A stretch of 55,143 bases of DNA from Erythrobacter sanguineus. GTDB lineage: Bacteria > Pseudomonadota > Alphaproteobacteria > Sphingomonadales > Sphingomonadaceae. Below, one piece after another: positions 34,226 to 42,680 of the stretch (position 1 is its first letter; every line of letters begins with the position of its first letter). The notes beneath the pieces are model-generated. The model saw only the letters and a program-made list of their open reading frames with translations, was not told where the DNA came from and did no database searches. The stretch covers positions 1 through 55,143 of the forward strand of contig CAMCUB010000024.1 in assembly GCA_945878845.1 (NCBI GenBank), given 5' to 3'. A program made the translations under genes and the position numbers.

Positions 34226-35194
34226 TCAGGCGGCCGCGCGGCGTGTCGCAAGGCGCCGTTCGATCGCGTCCCAGATCATGCCCGCCGTATCAGTGTTGTT
34301 GAAGCGGTCAATCGCCACGATGCCCGTCGGGGAGGTCACGTTTATCTCGGTCAACCATTTGCCACCGATGACGTCGATGCCCACGAAGGTCAGCCCGAGG
34401 CGCTTCAGATCGGGCCCGAGCGCGGCGCAGATCTCCGCCTCGCGCGCCGTCAGCTGGGTCGGCTGTGCTGAGCCGCCCATTGCAAGGTTCGAGCGGAACT
34501 CGCCCTCGCCCGGCACGCGGTTGATGGCGCCTGCGACCTCGCCGTCGATCAGGACGATCCGCTTGTCGCCTTGGACAACCTCGGGGAGGAAGGGCTGAAC
34601 CATGTGCGGCTCGGGCCAGGTCTGGTTGAACACCTCGAACAGCGCGGTGAGGTTCTCGGCGTTCTCGCCGATGCGGAAGATCGCCTTGCCGCCATTGCCG
34701 TGGATGGGCTTGACCACGATCGCGCCGTGCTTCGCCATAAAACGCCGCACCTCGTCCACCGAGCGCGTGACCAGCGTCGGCGGCATGAAGCGGCGGTAAT
34801 TGAGCACCATCACCTTCTCGGGCGAGTTGCGGACATTGGCAGGATCATTGACGACCAGCGTCTCGTGCCCGATCCGCTCGAGCAGATGGGTCGCGGTGAT
34901 GTAGCCCATGTGGAACGGCGGGTCCTGGCGCATCAGCACCACATCGACATCCTTGCCGAGATCGAGCCGCACTTGCTCACCGCGGGTGAAATGGTTGCCC
35001 TCGATCCGCTGCACCGTCACCGGAAAGGCGTGCGCGAAGAGGCTGTCATCCTCGTCGAGCGTCAGACTTTCGACGTGATATTCGAACAGCGTGTGCCCGC
35101 GGGCTTGCGCGGCCAGCATCAGCGCGAAGGAGCTGTCGCCGGCGATCTTGATGCTGTCGATGGGGTCCATCTGGACCGCGATGCGCAAACTCAT
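34226..35194 (-). CDS. gshB: Glutathione synthetase
   Basis: 322 residues, ATP-grasp fold. Begins MSLRIAVQMDPIDSIKIAGD. Conserved features: RQDPPFHMGYITATHLLE, VVNDPANVRNSPEKV, VVKPIHGNGGKAIFRI as the glycine-rich ATP loop region, and FVGIDVIGGKWLTEINVTSPTG as the Mg-binding end. It joins gamma-glutamylcysteine and glycine. The start ATG 35194 has GGAG six bases upstream; a TTG two codons earlier is possible. It is 17 bases after yraN. Confidence 0.97.
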   Translation of the reverse strand: MSLRIAVQMDPIDSIKIAGDSSFALMLAAQARGHTLFEYHVESLTLDEDDSLFAHAFPVTVQRIEGNHFTRGEQVRLDLGKDVDVVLMRQDPPFHMGYITATHLLERIGHETLVVNDPANVRNSPEKVMVLNYRRFMPPTLVTRSVDEVRRFMAKHGAIVVKPIHGNGGKAIFRIGENAENLTALFEVFNQTWPEPHMVQPFLPEVVQGDKRIVLIDGEVAGAINRVPGEGEFRSNLAMGGSAQPTQLTAREAEICAALGPDLKRLGLTFVGIDVIGGKWLTEINVTSPTGIVAIDRFNNTDTAGMIWDAIERRLATRRAAA

Positions 35195-35211
35195 GAGCAA
35201 CTCCGAGGGGA

Positions 35212-35592
35212 TCAGCCGAAAGGCATCCAGGCGTTTTCGATGTGGGTTGGCTTGCGGCCGGGCGCAAGCAGGATAACGTCGATGCGGATGTCCTCGCCAT
35301 CAGTGGCATAATCCTGCCACACGATTTCGACCGCGTTGGCGACGCGCGCAAGGCGGCGTTCGTCGATCGCATCGGCGAGCGCGGCGGCGCGGGCGCGCCA
35401 CTTGACCTCGACGAAGGCGACAAGGCCGGGTTTGCGGGCGATGAGGTCGATCTCGCCAGCCTTGGTCTTCACCCGCTCGGCGACAATCCGCCAGCCCGCT
35501 TGCGCGAGCCACATCGCCGCTTCGGCCTCGCCCTCGCGGCCGCGGCTGTCGGCTTCGTGGCGTTGCTCGGGGGTGCGTGGGGGCCGCGTCAT
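35212..35592 (-). CDS. YraN family (UPF0102) endonuclease-like protein
   Basis: 126 residues. The restriction-endonuclease-like core is visible as GREGEAEAAMWLAQAGWRIV, AGEIDLIARKPGLVAFVEVKWR, with the D-(x)n-ExK catalytic arrangement. The family is widely conserved and is suspected of nucleic-acid processing, but the role is unproven. It begins inside the rsmI stop with a 4-base overlap, the usual arrangement beside rsmI. Confidence 0.92.
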   Translation of the reverse strand: MTRPPRTPEQRHEADSRGREGEAEAAMWLAQAGWRIVAERVKTKAGEIDLIARKPGLVAFVEVKWRARAAALADAIDERRLARVANAVEIVWQDYATDGEDIRIDVILLAPGRKPTHIENAWMPFG

Positions 35593-36449
35593 GCGCCCTT
35601 GAGCTCCAGCGCGCGGGCATAGAGCGTGGCACGGTCGATGCCGGTCGCCTTGGCCACCACGCCGGCTGCCTTGCCCGGCCCCGCTTCGGCGAGCGCCGCG
35701 CGCAGCAGTGCGTCGGTATCGAGCACCGGGGCCTCGCTGTGCGAAGGCGGGCCGATCAGCAGCACAATCTCGCCCTTGGGCGGGTGCGCGGCGTAATGCG
35801 CGGCCAGCACCGCCGCGGTGCCGGTGCGGCATTCCTCGTGCAGCTTGGTAAGCTCCCGCGCGACCGCGACCTCGCGCTCGGGCCACATTTCGGCAATCGC
35901 GAGCAGCGATTTTTCGAGCCGCGGGGCGGTTTCGTAGAACACCAGTGTCGCGGCGACCCCCGCCAGACCCTCGAGCGCCTCACCCCGCGCCTTCTCCTTC
36001 ACCGGCAGGAAGCCTGCAAACAGGAAGCGGTCGGACGGCAGGCCCGCGATGGCGAGCGCCGAGACCGCCGCGCAGGCCCCCGGAATGCTGGTGACCATGA
36101 CGCCCGCCGCACGCGCCTCGCGCACCAGGCGGTAGCCGGGATCGGAGATCAGCGGCGTCCCAGCATCCGACACCAGCACGACCGGCGAATGCCTCGCCTC
36201 GTCGATCACCCGCGCGCGGGTCTCGGGCCCGGCGTGATCGTCGAGCCGTTGCAGCCTTGCCTTGATGCCGTAATGTTTCAAGAGTTTACCGGTGACCCGC
36301 GTGTCCTCGCAGGCAATCAATGCCGCGCCTTGCAGCACGGCGAGCGCACGCAGGGTGATGTCGCCAAGATTGCCAATCGGGGTGGCAAGGATATACAGCC
36401 CGCTTACGGGTTCCCACGCGGGAAGGGATGGCAGCGCCTCGGGTCTCAC
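35589..36449 (-). CDS. rsmI: 16S rRNA 2'-O-ribose C1402 methyltransferase RsmI
   Basis: 286 residues starting at GTG 36449. Tetrapyrrole-methylase fold with GLYILATPIGNLGDITLRA, CEDTRVTGKLL, VVLVSDAGTPLISDPGYRLV and SIPGACAAVSALAIAGLPSD, all hallmark RsmI motifs for S-adenosylmethionine and rRNA binding. The C-terminal 60 residues form the RsmI HTH extension (GVVAKATGIDRATLYA). It methylates C1402 of 16S rRNA in the decoding centre. Divergent from the LpoA-like gene across 39 bases. Confidence 0.97.
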   Translation of the reverse strand: MRPEALPSLPAWEPVSGLYILATPIGNLGDITLRALAVLQGAALIACEDTRVTGKLLKHYGIKARLQRLDDHAGPETRARVIDEARHSPVVLVSDAGTPLISDPGYRLVREARAAGVMVTSIPGACAAVSALAIAGLPSDRFLFAGFLPVKEKARGEALEGLAGVAATLVFYETAPRLEKSLLAIAEMWPEREVAVARELTKLHEECRTGTAAVLAAHYAAHPPKGEIVLLIGPPSHSEAPVLDTDALLRAALAEAGPGKAAGVVAKATGIDRATLYARALELKGA

Positions 36450-36488
36450 GGATTGAGTCCATGGCGCACGACTGAGGGGTCGGCAAGA

Positions 36489-37706
36489 ATGAAGCTTTGG
36501 GCACGTCCGAATTGGGCGCCGAATTGGGCCGGATCACTTGTCGCCGCAGCGCGTGGTCTTCGCGGCCGCAACCTCGCTGTCGCAGGGGCAGCGCTGCTGG
36601 CGAGCGCCTGTGCGGTGGTGCCCAAGGCCGAGGTCGCGACCGCCCCACCGCCTGCTCCAGTATCCGAGCCGTCGGCGACCGCGCTCCCGACCGACACCGG
36701 CCGCCATCGCATCGCGCTGCTCGTCCCACTGTCGGGCGACACCGCGCCGGTCGGGCAGGCGATCGCCAATGCGACCACCATGGCGCTGCTCGATACTGGC
36801 GCGGACAATCTGCGCATCACCACCTATGACACCTCCGAAGGGGTCACCACCGCTGCGAGGAAGGCGATTGCCGACGGCAACAGGCTGATTTTCGGGCCGC
36901 TGACCGCCGATGCGGTGCCGCAGGTGCAGGCCGCCGCGCGCCCCGCCGGCGTGCCGGTCATCGCCTTCGCCAATGATGCAAGCGTCGCGGCGGCCGATGT
37001 TTTCGTGATCGGTCACCTGCCCGAGCAATCGATCCGCCGTTCGGTCCAGTTCGCCCGCAGTCGCGGCGCGGCGCGCTTTGCTGTGCTCGCGCCCGAGGGT
37101 GATTATGGCACCCGCGCAGTCTTCTCGCTTGAGAACGCGCTGCGGGAATATGGCGGCTCGCTAGTGCGCAAGGAGGGCTATGCGCGCGGCAATACCTCGA
37201 TCGTCAGCGCGGCCGCCCGGTTGCGCGCTGCGGGGGGCTATGACACCGTACTGATCGCGGATTCGGCGCGGCTCGGGGTCGATGCGGCGGGCGAATTGAA
37301 CAAGTCCGCGCGCACCCGCACCCGCATCCTTGGCACCGAGCTGTGGAGCGGCGAGGCGGTGCTCGCCCGCACCCCGACATTGGAAGGCGCGCTTTTCTCG
37401 GCAGTGTCCGACCAGCGCTTCCGCCGCTTTGCCGACAGCTACGCGCAGCGCTTCGGCGGCCAGCCCTTCCGGGTGGCGACGCTGGGCTATGACGCGGTGC
37501 TGCTGACCTTACGCGTCGCGCGCGACTGGAAGGTCAATACGCCCTTCCCGCGCGAGGCGCTCTACGACCGCGGCGGCTTCCTCGGGGTCGACGGCGCGTT
37601 CCGCTTTGCCCGCAACGGCGTGGTCGAGCGCGCGCTCGAAGTGCGCGAGGTCAAGGGCGGTGATGTCATCGCGGTCGATCCGGCGCCCGCCGGCTTCGGC
37701 AAGTGA
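36489..37706 (+). CDS. Penicillin-binding protein activator, LpoA/LppC-like lipoprotein
   Basis: 405 residues. The N-terminal region has a basic start and a hydrophobic stretch ending in a lipobox (LLASAC), indicating an outer-membrane or periplasmic lipoprotein. After an Ala/Pro-rich linker comes a type I periplasmic-binding-protein fold: IALLVPLSGDTAPVGQAIANA, RLIFGPLTADAVPQV, VPVIAFANDASV and GTELWSGEAVL. In other bacteria the matching domain of LpoA stimulates PBP1A; the N-terminal TPR part of LpoA is missing here, as in other alphaproteobacterial members. The longer open frame upstream overlaps rsmI in antisense and is not used. Confidence 0.85.
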   Translation: MKLWARPNWAPNWAGSLVAAARGLRGRNLAVAGAALLASACAVVPKAEVATAPPPAPVSEPSATALPTDTGRHRIALLVPLSGDTAPVGQAIANATTMALLDTGADNLRITTYDTSEGVTTAARKAIADGNRLIFGPLTADAVPQVQAAARPAGVPVIAFANDASVAAADVFVIGHLPEQSIRRSVQFARSRGAARFAVLAPEGDYGTRAVFSLENALREYGGSLVRKEGYARGNTSIVSAAARLRAAGGYDTVLIADSARLGVDAAGELNKSARTRTRILGTELWSGEAVLARTPTLEGALFSAVSDQRFRRFADSYAQRFGGQPFRVATLGYDAVLLTLRVARDWKVNTPFPREALYDRGGFLGVDGAFRFARNGVVERALEVREVKGGDVIAVDPAPAGFGK

Positions 37707-37730
37707 GTGCGTAAAACACCAGGGGGTGGC

Positions 37731-37759
37731 TTGTGAGGCGTAGCGCGGCGGCCCTATAG
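37731..37759 (+). promoter_or_regulatory. Candidate promoter of parE
   Basis: TTGTGA (37731-37736) and CTATAG (37754-37759) are 17 bases apart. The predicted start point would be about 3 bases before the parE ATG at 37768, so the transcript would be nearly leaderless. No ribosome binding site is obvious before that ATG, which fits. Match quality is moderate. Confidence 0.4.
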
Positions 37760-37767
37760 TCCCGCCC

Positions 37768-39768
37768 ATGTCCGAGCCCACCCCCGACGACCTCTTCGCC
37801 AACACCCCGACCTCCAGCGGCGATTACAACGCCAGCGCCATCGAGGTGCTCGAAGGGCTCGAGCCCGTCCGCCGCCGCCCCGGCATGTATATCGGCGGAA
37901 CGGATGACCGCGCCTACCACCACCTCGCCGCCGAAGTGCTCGACAATGCAATGGACGAGGCGGTCGCGGGGCATGCGACGCGGATCGAGGTGCGGCTCGA
38001 CGAAGGCAACCGCCTGTCGATCGCCGACAACGGTCGCGGGATCCCGGTCGACGAGCATCCCAAGTTTCCGGGCAAATCGACGCTAGAAGTGATCCTTTCC
38101 ACCCTCCACTCGGGTGGCAAGTTCTCCGGCAAGGCCTATGCGACCAGCGGGGGTCTGCACGGCGTCGGCATCAGCGTGGTCAACGCGCTCTCGGTCCACA
38201 CCCGTGTCGAGGTCGCGCGCGACAAGCAGCTCTATGCGCAGGAATTCGCGCGCGGGGTCACGCAAGGGGCGATCCAGAACCTCGGGAGCACGCCCAACCG
38301 GCGCGGCACCACCGTCAGCTTCGTCCCCGATCCCGAGATTTTCGGCGAGCGCAGCTTCAACCCCAAGCGCTTGTTCAAGCTGGCGCGCTCCAAGGCCTAC
38401 CTCTTCGCGGGCGTAGAAATCCGCTGGAAATGCGCGCCCTCGCTCACCAGCGAGGATGTGCCGGCAGAGGCGGTGTTCAAGTTCCCGGGTGGCCTCGCCG
38501 ATCACTTGGCCGAACAGATCGGCACGCGCGAATGCGTCACCGCCCAGCCCTTCGCTGGCACGCAGGACTTCCCGCTTATCGAAGGCATCGGGCAAGGCCG
38601 CGCTGAATGGGCGATTGCCTGGCCGCTCTATTCCGACGGCTCGACCAGCTGGTATTGCAACACCGTGCCCACCCCCGATGGCGGCACCCACGAACAGGGC
38701 TTGCGCACCGCGCTCACCCGCGGGCTTCGCGCTTTCGGCGAGTTGGTCGGCGCCAAGAAGGCCAAGGACATCACCGCCGACGATGTGATGACCGGCTGCG
38801 AGGTTATGCTCAGCGTCTTCATCCGCGATCCGCAGTTCCAGTCGCAGACCAAGGACCGCCTCACCTCGCCCGAGGCCGCGCGCCTAGTCGAGAACGCGAT
38901 GCGCGATCACTTCGACCACTTCCTCACCGACAATATGGAGCGCGGCAAGGCGCTGCTCGGCGAGGTGATGGAGCGCATGGACGAGCGCTTGAAGCGCAAG
39001 GCCGAGCGCGAGATCAAGCGCAAGACCGCTACCAATGCCAAGAAGCTGCGCCTTCCGGGCAAGCTCACCGATTGTTCTGGCGAAGGCGGGCGCGAGACCG
39101 AGCTGTTCATCGTCGAAGGCGATTCGGCGGGCGGCAGCGCCAAGCAGGCGCGCGACCGCAAAAGCCAGGCGATCCTGCCGATCCGTGGCAAGATCCTCAA
39201 CGTCGCCAGCGCCACGGCCGACAAGATCCGCGCCAACAGCGAAATCGCCGACTTGGCGCTGGCGCTGGGTTGCGGCACCCGCAAGGACTGCAACGCAGAC
39301 TCGCTGCGCTACGACCGCATCATCATCATGACAGACGCCGACGTCGACGGCGCGCATATCGCCACGCTGCTGATGACCTTCTTCTTCCAGGAAATGCCCG
39401 ACATCGTGAAGCGCGGCCACCTGTTCCTTGCCCAGCCCCCGCTCTACCGGCTGACCGCGGGCAAGGAGAGCCGCTACGCGCGCGACGATACGCACCGGGC
39501 AGAGCTCGAAGCGACGGTGTTCAAGGGCAAGAAGGTCGAGGTCAGCCGCTTCAAGGGCCTCGGCGAAATGAACCCGGGGCAGCTGCGCGAAACCACCATG
39601 GCGCCCGAGACACGCGGGCTGATCCGCATCACCCTGCCGCAGGAATTCGAGGACCGCGCAGGGGTAGCCCGGCTTGTCGACGAGCTGATGGGCCGCAACC
39701 CCGAGCATCGCTTCAACTTCATCCAGAACCGCGCGAGCGACGTCGACCGCGACATGATCGATGCGTGA
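37768..39768 (+). CDS. parE: DNA topoisomerase IV subunit B
   Basis: 666 residues. GHKL ATPase motifs: VLEGLEPVRRRPGMYIGGTD, EVLDNAMDEAVAGHA, IADNGRGIP and TSGGLHGVGISVVNALS. The TOPRIM domain follows with ELFIVEGDSAGGSAKQARDR and IIMTDADVDGAHIATLLMTF, and the C-terminal GyrB-like region ends with RFNFIQNRASDVDRDMIDA. The MYIGGTD and EVLDNAMDEA forms favour ParE over GyrB. It works with ParC to decatenate chromosomes. Stop overlaps the downstream small membrane gene by 8 bases. Confidence 0.95.
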   Translation: MSEPTPDDLFANTPTSSGDYNASAIEVLEGLEPVRRRPGMYIGGTDDRAYHHLAAEVLDNAMDEAVAGHATRIEVRLDEGNRLSIADNGRGIPVDEHPKFPGKSTLEVILSTLHSGGKFSGKAYATSGGLHGVGISVVNALSVHTRVEVARDKQLYAQEFARGVTQGAIQNLGSTPNRRGTTVSFVPDPEIFGERSFNPKRLFKLARSKAYLFAGVEIRWKCAPSLTSEDVPAEAVFKFPGGLADHLAEQIGTRECVTAQPFAGTQDFPLIEGIGQGRAEWAIAWPLYSDGSTSWYCNTVPTPDGGTHEQGLRTALTRGLRAFGELVGAKKAKDITADDVMTGCEVMLSVFIRDPQFQSQTKDRLTSPEAARLVENAMRDHFDHFLTDNMERGKALLGEVMERMDERLKRKAEREIKRKTATNAKKLRLPGKLTDCSGEGGRETELFIVEGDSAGGSAKQARDRKSQAILPIRGKILNVASATADKIRANSEIADLALALGCGTRKDCNADSLRYDRIIIMTDADVDGAHIATLLMTFFFQEMPDIVKRGHLFLAQPPLYRLTAGKESRYARDDTHRAELEATVFKGKKVEVSRFKGLGEMNPGQLRETTMAPETRGLIRITLPQEFEDRAGVARLVDELMGRNPEHRFNFIQNRASDVDRDMIDA

Positions 39769-40120
39769 CGACGAGGGCGAGGCGGCCGACATCATGGCCG
39801 GCGATCGCCGCATCGCCCGCGCCGATTCTGCGCTGCCGGATTCGATTATCCCCGATGCGACCTACCGGCCGGTGCCGATCGCGTGGTTCACCGCGGCGTT
39901 TCTGCTCCAGATGGCGATGCTGACCTTCCTGTTCATCGTCCTCCTCGCCAAGCCGGCATGGATCACTATCCTGCTCGCGAGCGCGGCGACGGGGGTGCTG
40001 GGGGCGTGGACCTGGGATCGCGGGATGAAGGCGGCGGGCACGGGTTGGCAGGTCGCAACCGCGCTGATGCTGGCGCTGCAACTCGGCCTGGTCTGCATAG
40101 GCGCGGCGGCGCGGCTCTAG
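39761..40120 (+). CDS. Small membrane protein of unknown function
   Basis: 119 residues with three predicted helices (AWFTAAFLLQMAMLTFLFIVLL, WITILLASAATGVLGAW and a C-terminal one, VATALMLALQLGLVCIGAA) after an acidic 40-residue N-terminus. No recognised family. It starts eight bases inside parE and overlaps the converging GT87 gene by four bases (CTAG). Confidence 0.7.
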   Translation: MRDDEGEAADIMAGDRRIARADSALPDSIIPDATYRPVPIAWFTAAFLLQMAMLTFLFIVLLAKPAWITILLASAATGVLGAWTWDRGMKAAGTGWQVATALMLALQLGLVCIGAAARL

Positions 40121-41304
40121 AGGGCTTCGGCCCGGACCCTTCGGAACACCAGCACGAACAGCGCCGCGAGCAACAGAGGCATGATCGGCACGCCGAGGTT
40201 GAGCGCCAGTGGCCGCGCAAAGGCCGCGCCTGCGAACACTGCGGCGATGGTGATGCGCTCCCAATCGGCAAAGCCCTCCGCCCGCGCCCGGGCGAACAGG
40301 AAGGCGAGCGGGAAAGCGGTCAGCAGCATGTCGTAATCGAGCACGAAGGGCGTGGCGAGCGGGGCGCCTGCCAGCACCAGCGCGGCAAGCCCCGGCGAGA
40401 AAGCGCGCCGCCAGCTCGCCATAACCACCGCCGCGGCCAGCGCCAGCGACACCGCAGCCTGCACCGGCATCGCCACTACAGCGGGCACGCCGAGGAGGCT
40501 GAGCCCTGCAAACACGCTGACCATCTTGGCGAAGGGGATGTTGCCATCTGCGGTCGCCGCGCTGGCGGTGCGGGTGATCGCGAGCCAGTCAGCCCAGACC
40601 TCGGGGCCGAAAGCTAGGGTTGTGAGCGCGGCGAGCCCCAAGGCTGCCGCGCCTGCTCCGGCGATGGTGCGCCACTGCCCGCTCGCCAGAAGCGCGAGCG
40701 GGACGAGGAGGCCGAATTGCGGCTTGATCGTCGCAAGCCCGATCAGCACACCGGCCAGCCATGGCCGCCTCCCGACCAGCAGCAGCCCGCCGCCGAGCAA
40801 TGCCGCCACAAGGAACGACGTCTGCCCGTGGGTGAGCGTCACGAACACCGGCGAGAAGGCAGCGACCAGCACCAGCGCCGGGCCCTTCAGCCCGAGCGCG
40901 CGGAACCAAGCGCGCACCGCCGCAAGGAAGGCTGCTCCCGTCAGACCGAGCCACGCCGCCAACGCCGGGAAATAGGGCAGCAGGCCCAAAGGCCAGACGA
41001 AAGGCAGGAAATTGGGCGGGTAGAAGAAGGCGGTATACTCGCCCGGCATCACGTAGAACTCGCGCTGCGCGGCGACATGGGCGGCGGTGTCGTAGACATT
41101 CGCGCCCGCAAGCAGCATCCGCCCCGAAGTCCAGAAGCTGATGAAATCGGTGCCGAGCAGGAAGCCGTTGGCATCGACGCCGCCCTTCTGGGTCGCGAGC
41201 AGGAAGACCACCGCGCCCGCATTCACCAATGCGAGCAGCAGCAGATAGCCGCGAACGCGCCCGGGTTCGAGCCATTCTGCCTTGCGGATCGCGTCCCACC
41301 CCAT
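40117..41304 (-). CDS. Glycosyltransferase family 87-like membrane protein (DUF2029)
   Basis: 395 residues with about ten membrane helices. The loop after the first helix contains FLLGTDFISFWTSGRMLLAGANVYD, the Asp-containing GT-C-type motif expected of polyprenol-linked mannosyl- or arabinosyl-transferases of family 87. A later FFYPPNFLPFVWPLG loop and LATIKPQFGLLVPLALL helix are typical. Donor and acceptor unknown. The start is ATG 41304; longer starts add a non-conserved basic stretch. Confidence 0.85.
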   Translation of the reverse strand: MGWDAIRKAEWLEPGRVRGYLLLLALVNAGAVVFLLATQKGGVDANGFLLGTDFISFWTSGRMLLAGANVYDTAAHVAAQREFYVMPGEYTAFFYPPNFLPFVWPLGLLPYFPALAAWLGLTGAAFLAAVRAWFRALGLKGPALVLVAAFSPVFVTLTHGQTSFLVAALLGGGLLLVGRRPWLAGVLIGLATIKPQFGLLVPLALLASGQWRTIAGAGAAALGLAALTTLAFGPEVWADWLAITRTASAATADGNIPFAKMVSVFAGLSLLGVPAVVAMPVQAAVSLALAAAVVMASWRRAFSPGLAALVLAGAPLATPFVLDYDMLLTAFPLAFLFARARAEGFADWERITIAAVFAGAAFARPLALNLGVPIMPLLLAALFVLVFRRVRAEAL

Positions 41305-41371
41305 GGCCTTGCGTCTGCCGCGCGGGGCCGCCCAAGTCCACCGCGCCTGCGCACTGGCTCGGGGAAAGTCG

Positions 41372-42586
41372 CTAGTCGACGGTCTCGGTATGGATATGGA
41401 GATGGCCCTCAAGCGTGCGGTGCACCGGGCACTTGTCGGCGATGGCGATGATCTTCTCGCGCTGTTCTGGCGTAAGTTCGTCGCCCAGCAGCGTGATTAC
41501 GCGGTTCAGCGCCTGCACCTTGGCGCCCTCCTCCAGCATATGCGCGCAGTCCTCGGCGTGGTTGCGCTCGTGGGTGAGGTGGATGCGCGCCCCTTCGAAG
41601 GGGAGGCCCTTCTGGTCGGCATACATCTTCATCGTCATCGCGGTGCAGGTGCCGAGCGCGGCGAGCAGCAGGTCGTAGGGCGTCGGGCCGCTTTCATCTC
41701 CGCCATAGGAGCGCGGCTCGTCGGCGACGAAGCGGTGCGCGTTGGTGTGGACCTCGGTGCCGAACTTGCCGTGGCCGGTCTGCACCACCACCCCTTCCTC
41801 CGGCATCGGCCAGTCGGAGCGCATCGGTAAGTAGCGCCCCGCCCAGCCCGCGATTATCGTCGCGGCGAAATTGGCATCTTCGGCTCGGGTCAGCAGGTGG
41901 TCGGCGCCGGCGAGGCTGACGAAGCTCTTGGGGTGGAAGGCAGACTGGAACAGCGCGGCGGCGTGCTCGACCCCGACGATGGTGTCGGTCGGCGAATGGA
42001 GGCAAAGATAGGGGAGCCGCAGCCTTCCCACCACATCCAGCAGATCCACATCTGCCGCCGCATCAAGGAATGAGCGGCTGAGCGTGAAGGCCTGCCCGCC
42101 GATCCGCACAGGCCCCGCCCCGTCGCGCCGGATCGCATCGTGATCGCCCTCTATCACGTGGAGCACGTGCGGCACGTCCGACGGCGCGCCGATGGTGGCG
42201 ATGGCGGCGACTTTGTCCTCGCCCAGCAGCGCTGCCGCCGCGAGCACCGCCGCACCGCCGAGGCTATGGCCAACCAGCAGCAGCGGCCCATCGAAACGCG
42301 CGGCGAGCGCCTCGGCTGCGGCGACCAGATCGGCCATGTCGGTCGCGAAGCCCGCGCGCCCGAAATCGCCCTCGCTTCCGCCAAGGCCGGTGAAATCGAA
42401 CCTGAGGCATGCGATCCCCTGCCGCGCCAGCGCCCGTGACACGGCGACTGCGGCGCGGCTTTGCTTGGTGCAGGTGAAGCAATGCGCAAACAGCGCCGCC
42501 CCGCGCACCAGCCCTGTGGGCAGTTCGAGCGCGCCTTCAAGCGCATGACCCGCAGGGGTCGGGAAGGCGAGCGTTTCGGTCGGCAT
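41372..42586 (-). CDS. Bifunctional alpha/beta-hydrolase and OsmC-like protein
   Basis: 404 residues. The N-terminal 250 residues are an alpha/beta hydrolase with nucleophile GHSLGG, HCFTCTKQSRAA, the acid in HSPTDTIVG and the His in AGADHLLTR. The C-terminal 140 residues are an OsmC/Ohr domain with VQTGHGKFGTEVHTNAHRFVADEP, LGTCTAMTMKMYADQKGL and DKCPVHRTLE, including the two cysteines of the peroxide-reducing site. Such fusions are known in sphingomonads and others. A joint ester and organic hydroperoxide detoxification role is inferred. ATG 42586 has a GAGGAG ribosome binding site. Confidence 0.9.
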   Translation of the reverse strand: MPTETLAFPTPAGHALEGALELPTGLVRGAALFAHCFTCTKQSRAAVAVSRALARQGIACLRFDFTGLGGSEGDFGRAGFATDMADLVAAAEALAARFDGPLLLVGHSLGGAAVLAAAALLGEDKVAAIATIGAPSDVPHVLHVIEGDHDAIRRDGAGPVRIGGQAFTLSRSFLDAAADVDLLDVVGRLRLPYLCLHSPTDTIVGVEHAAALFQSAFHPKSFVSLAGADHLLTRAEDANFAATIIAGWAGRYLPMRSDWPMPEEGVVVQTGHGKFGTEVHTNAHRFVADEPRSYGGDESGPTPYDLLLAALGTCTAMTMKMYADQKGLPFEGARIHLTHERNHAEDCAHMLEEGAKVQALNRVITLLGDELTPEQREKIIAIADKCPVHRTLEGHLHIHTETVD

Positions 42587-42680
42587 GATGGTTCTCCTCG
42601 CGGGCAAGCCTATGGAACATTTGCGCCAATCATGCGACCTTACAGACCGTCCCTTGTGCCCCGTGGTCAGGAGAGTGCCG

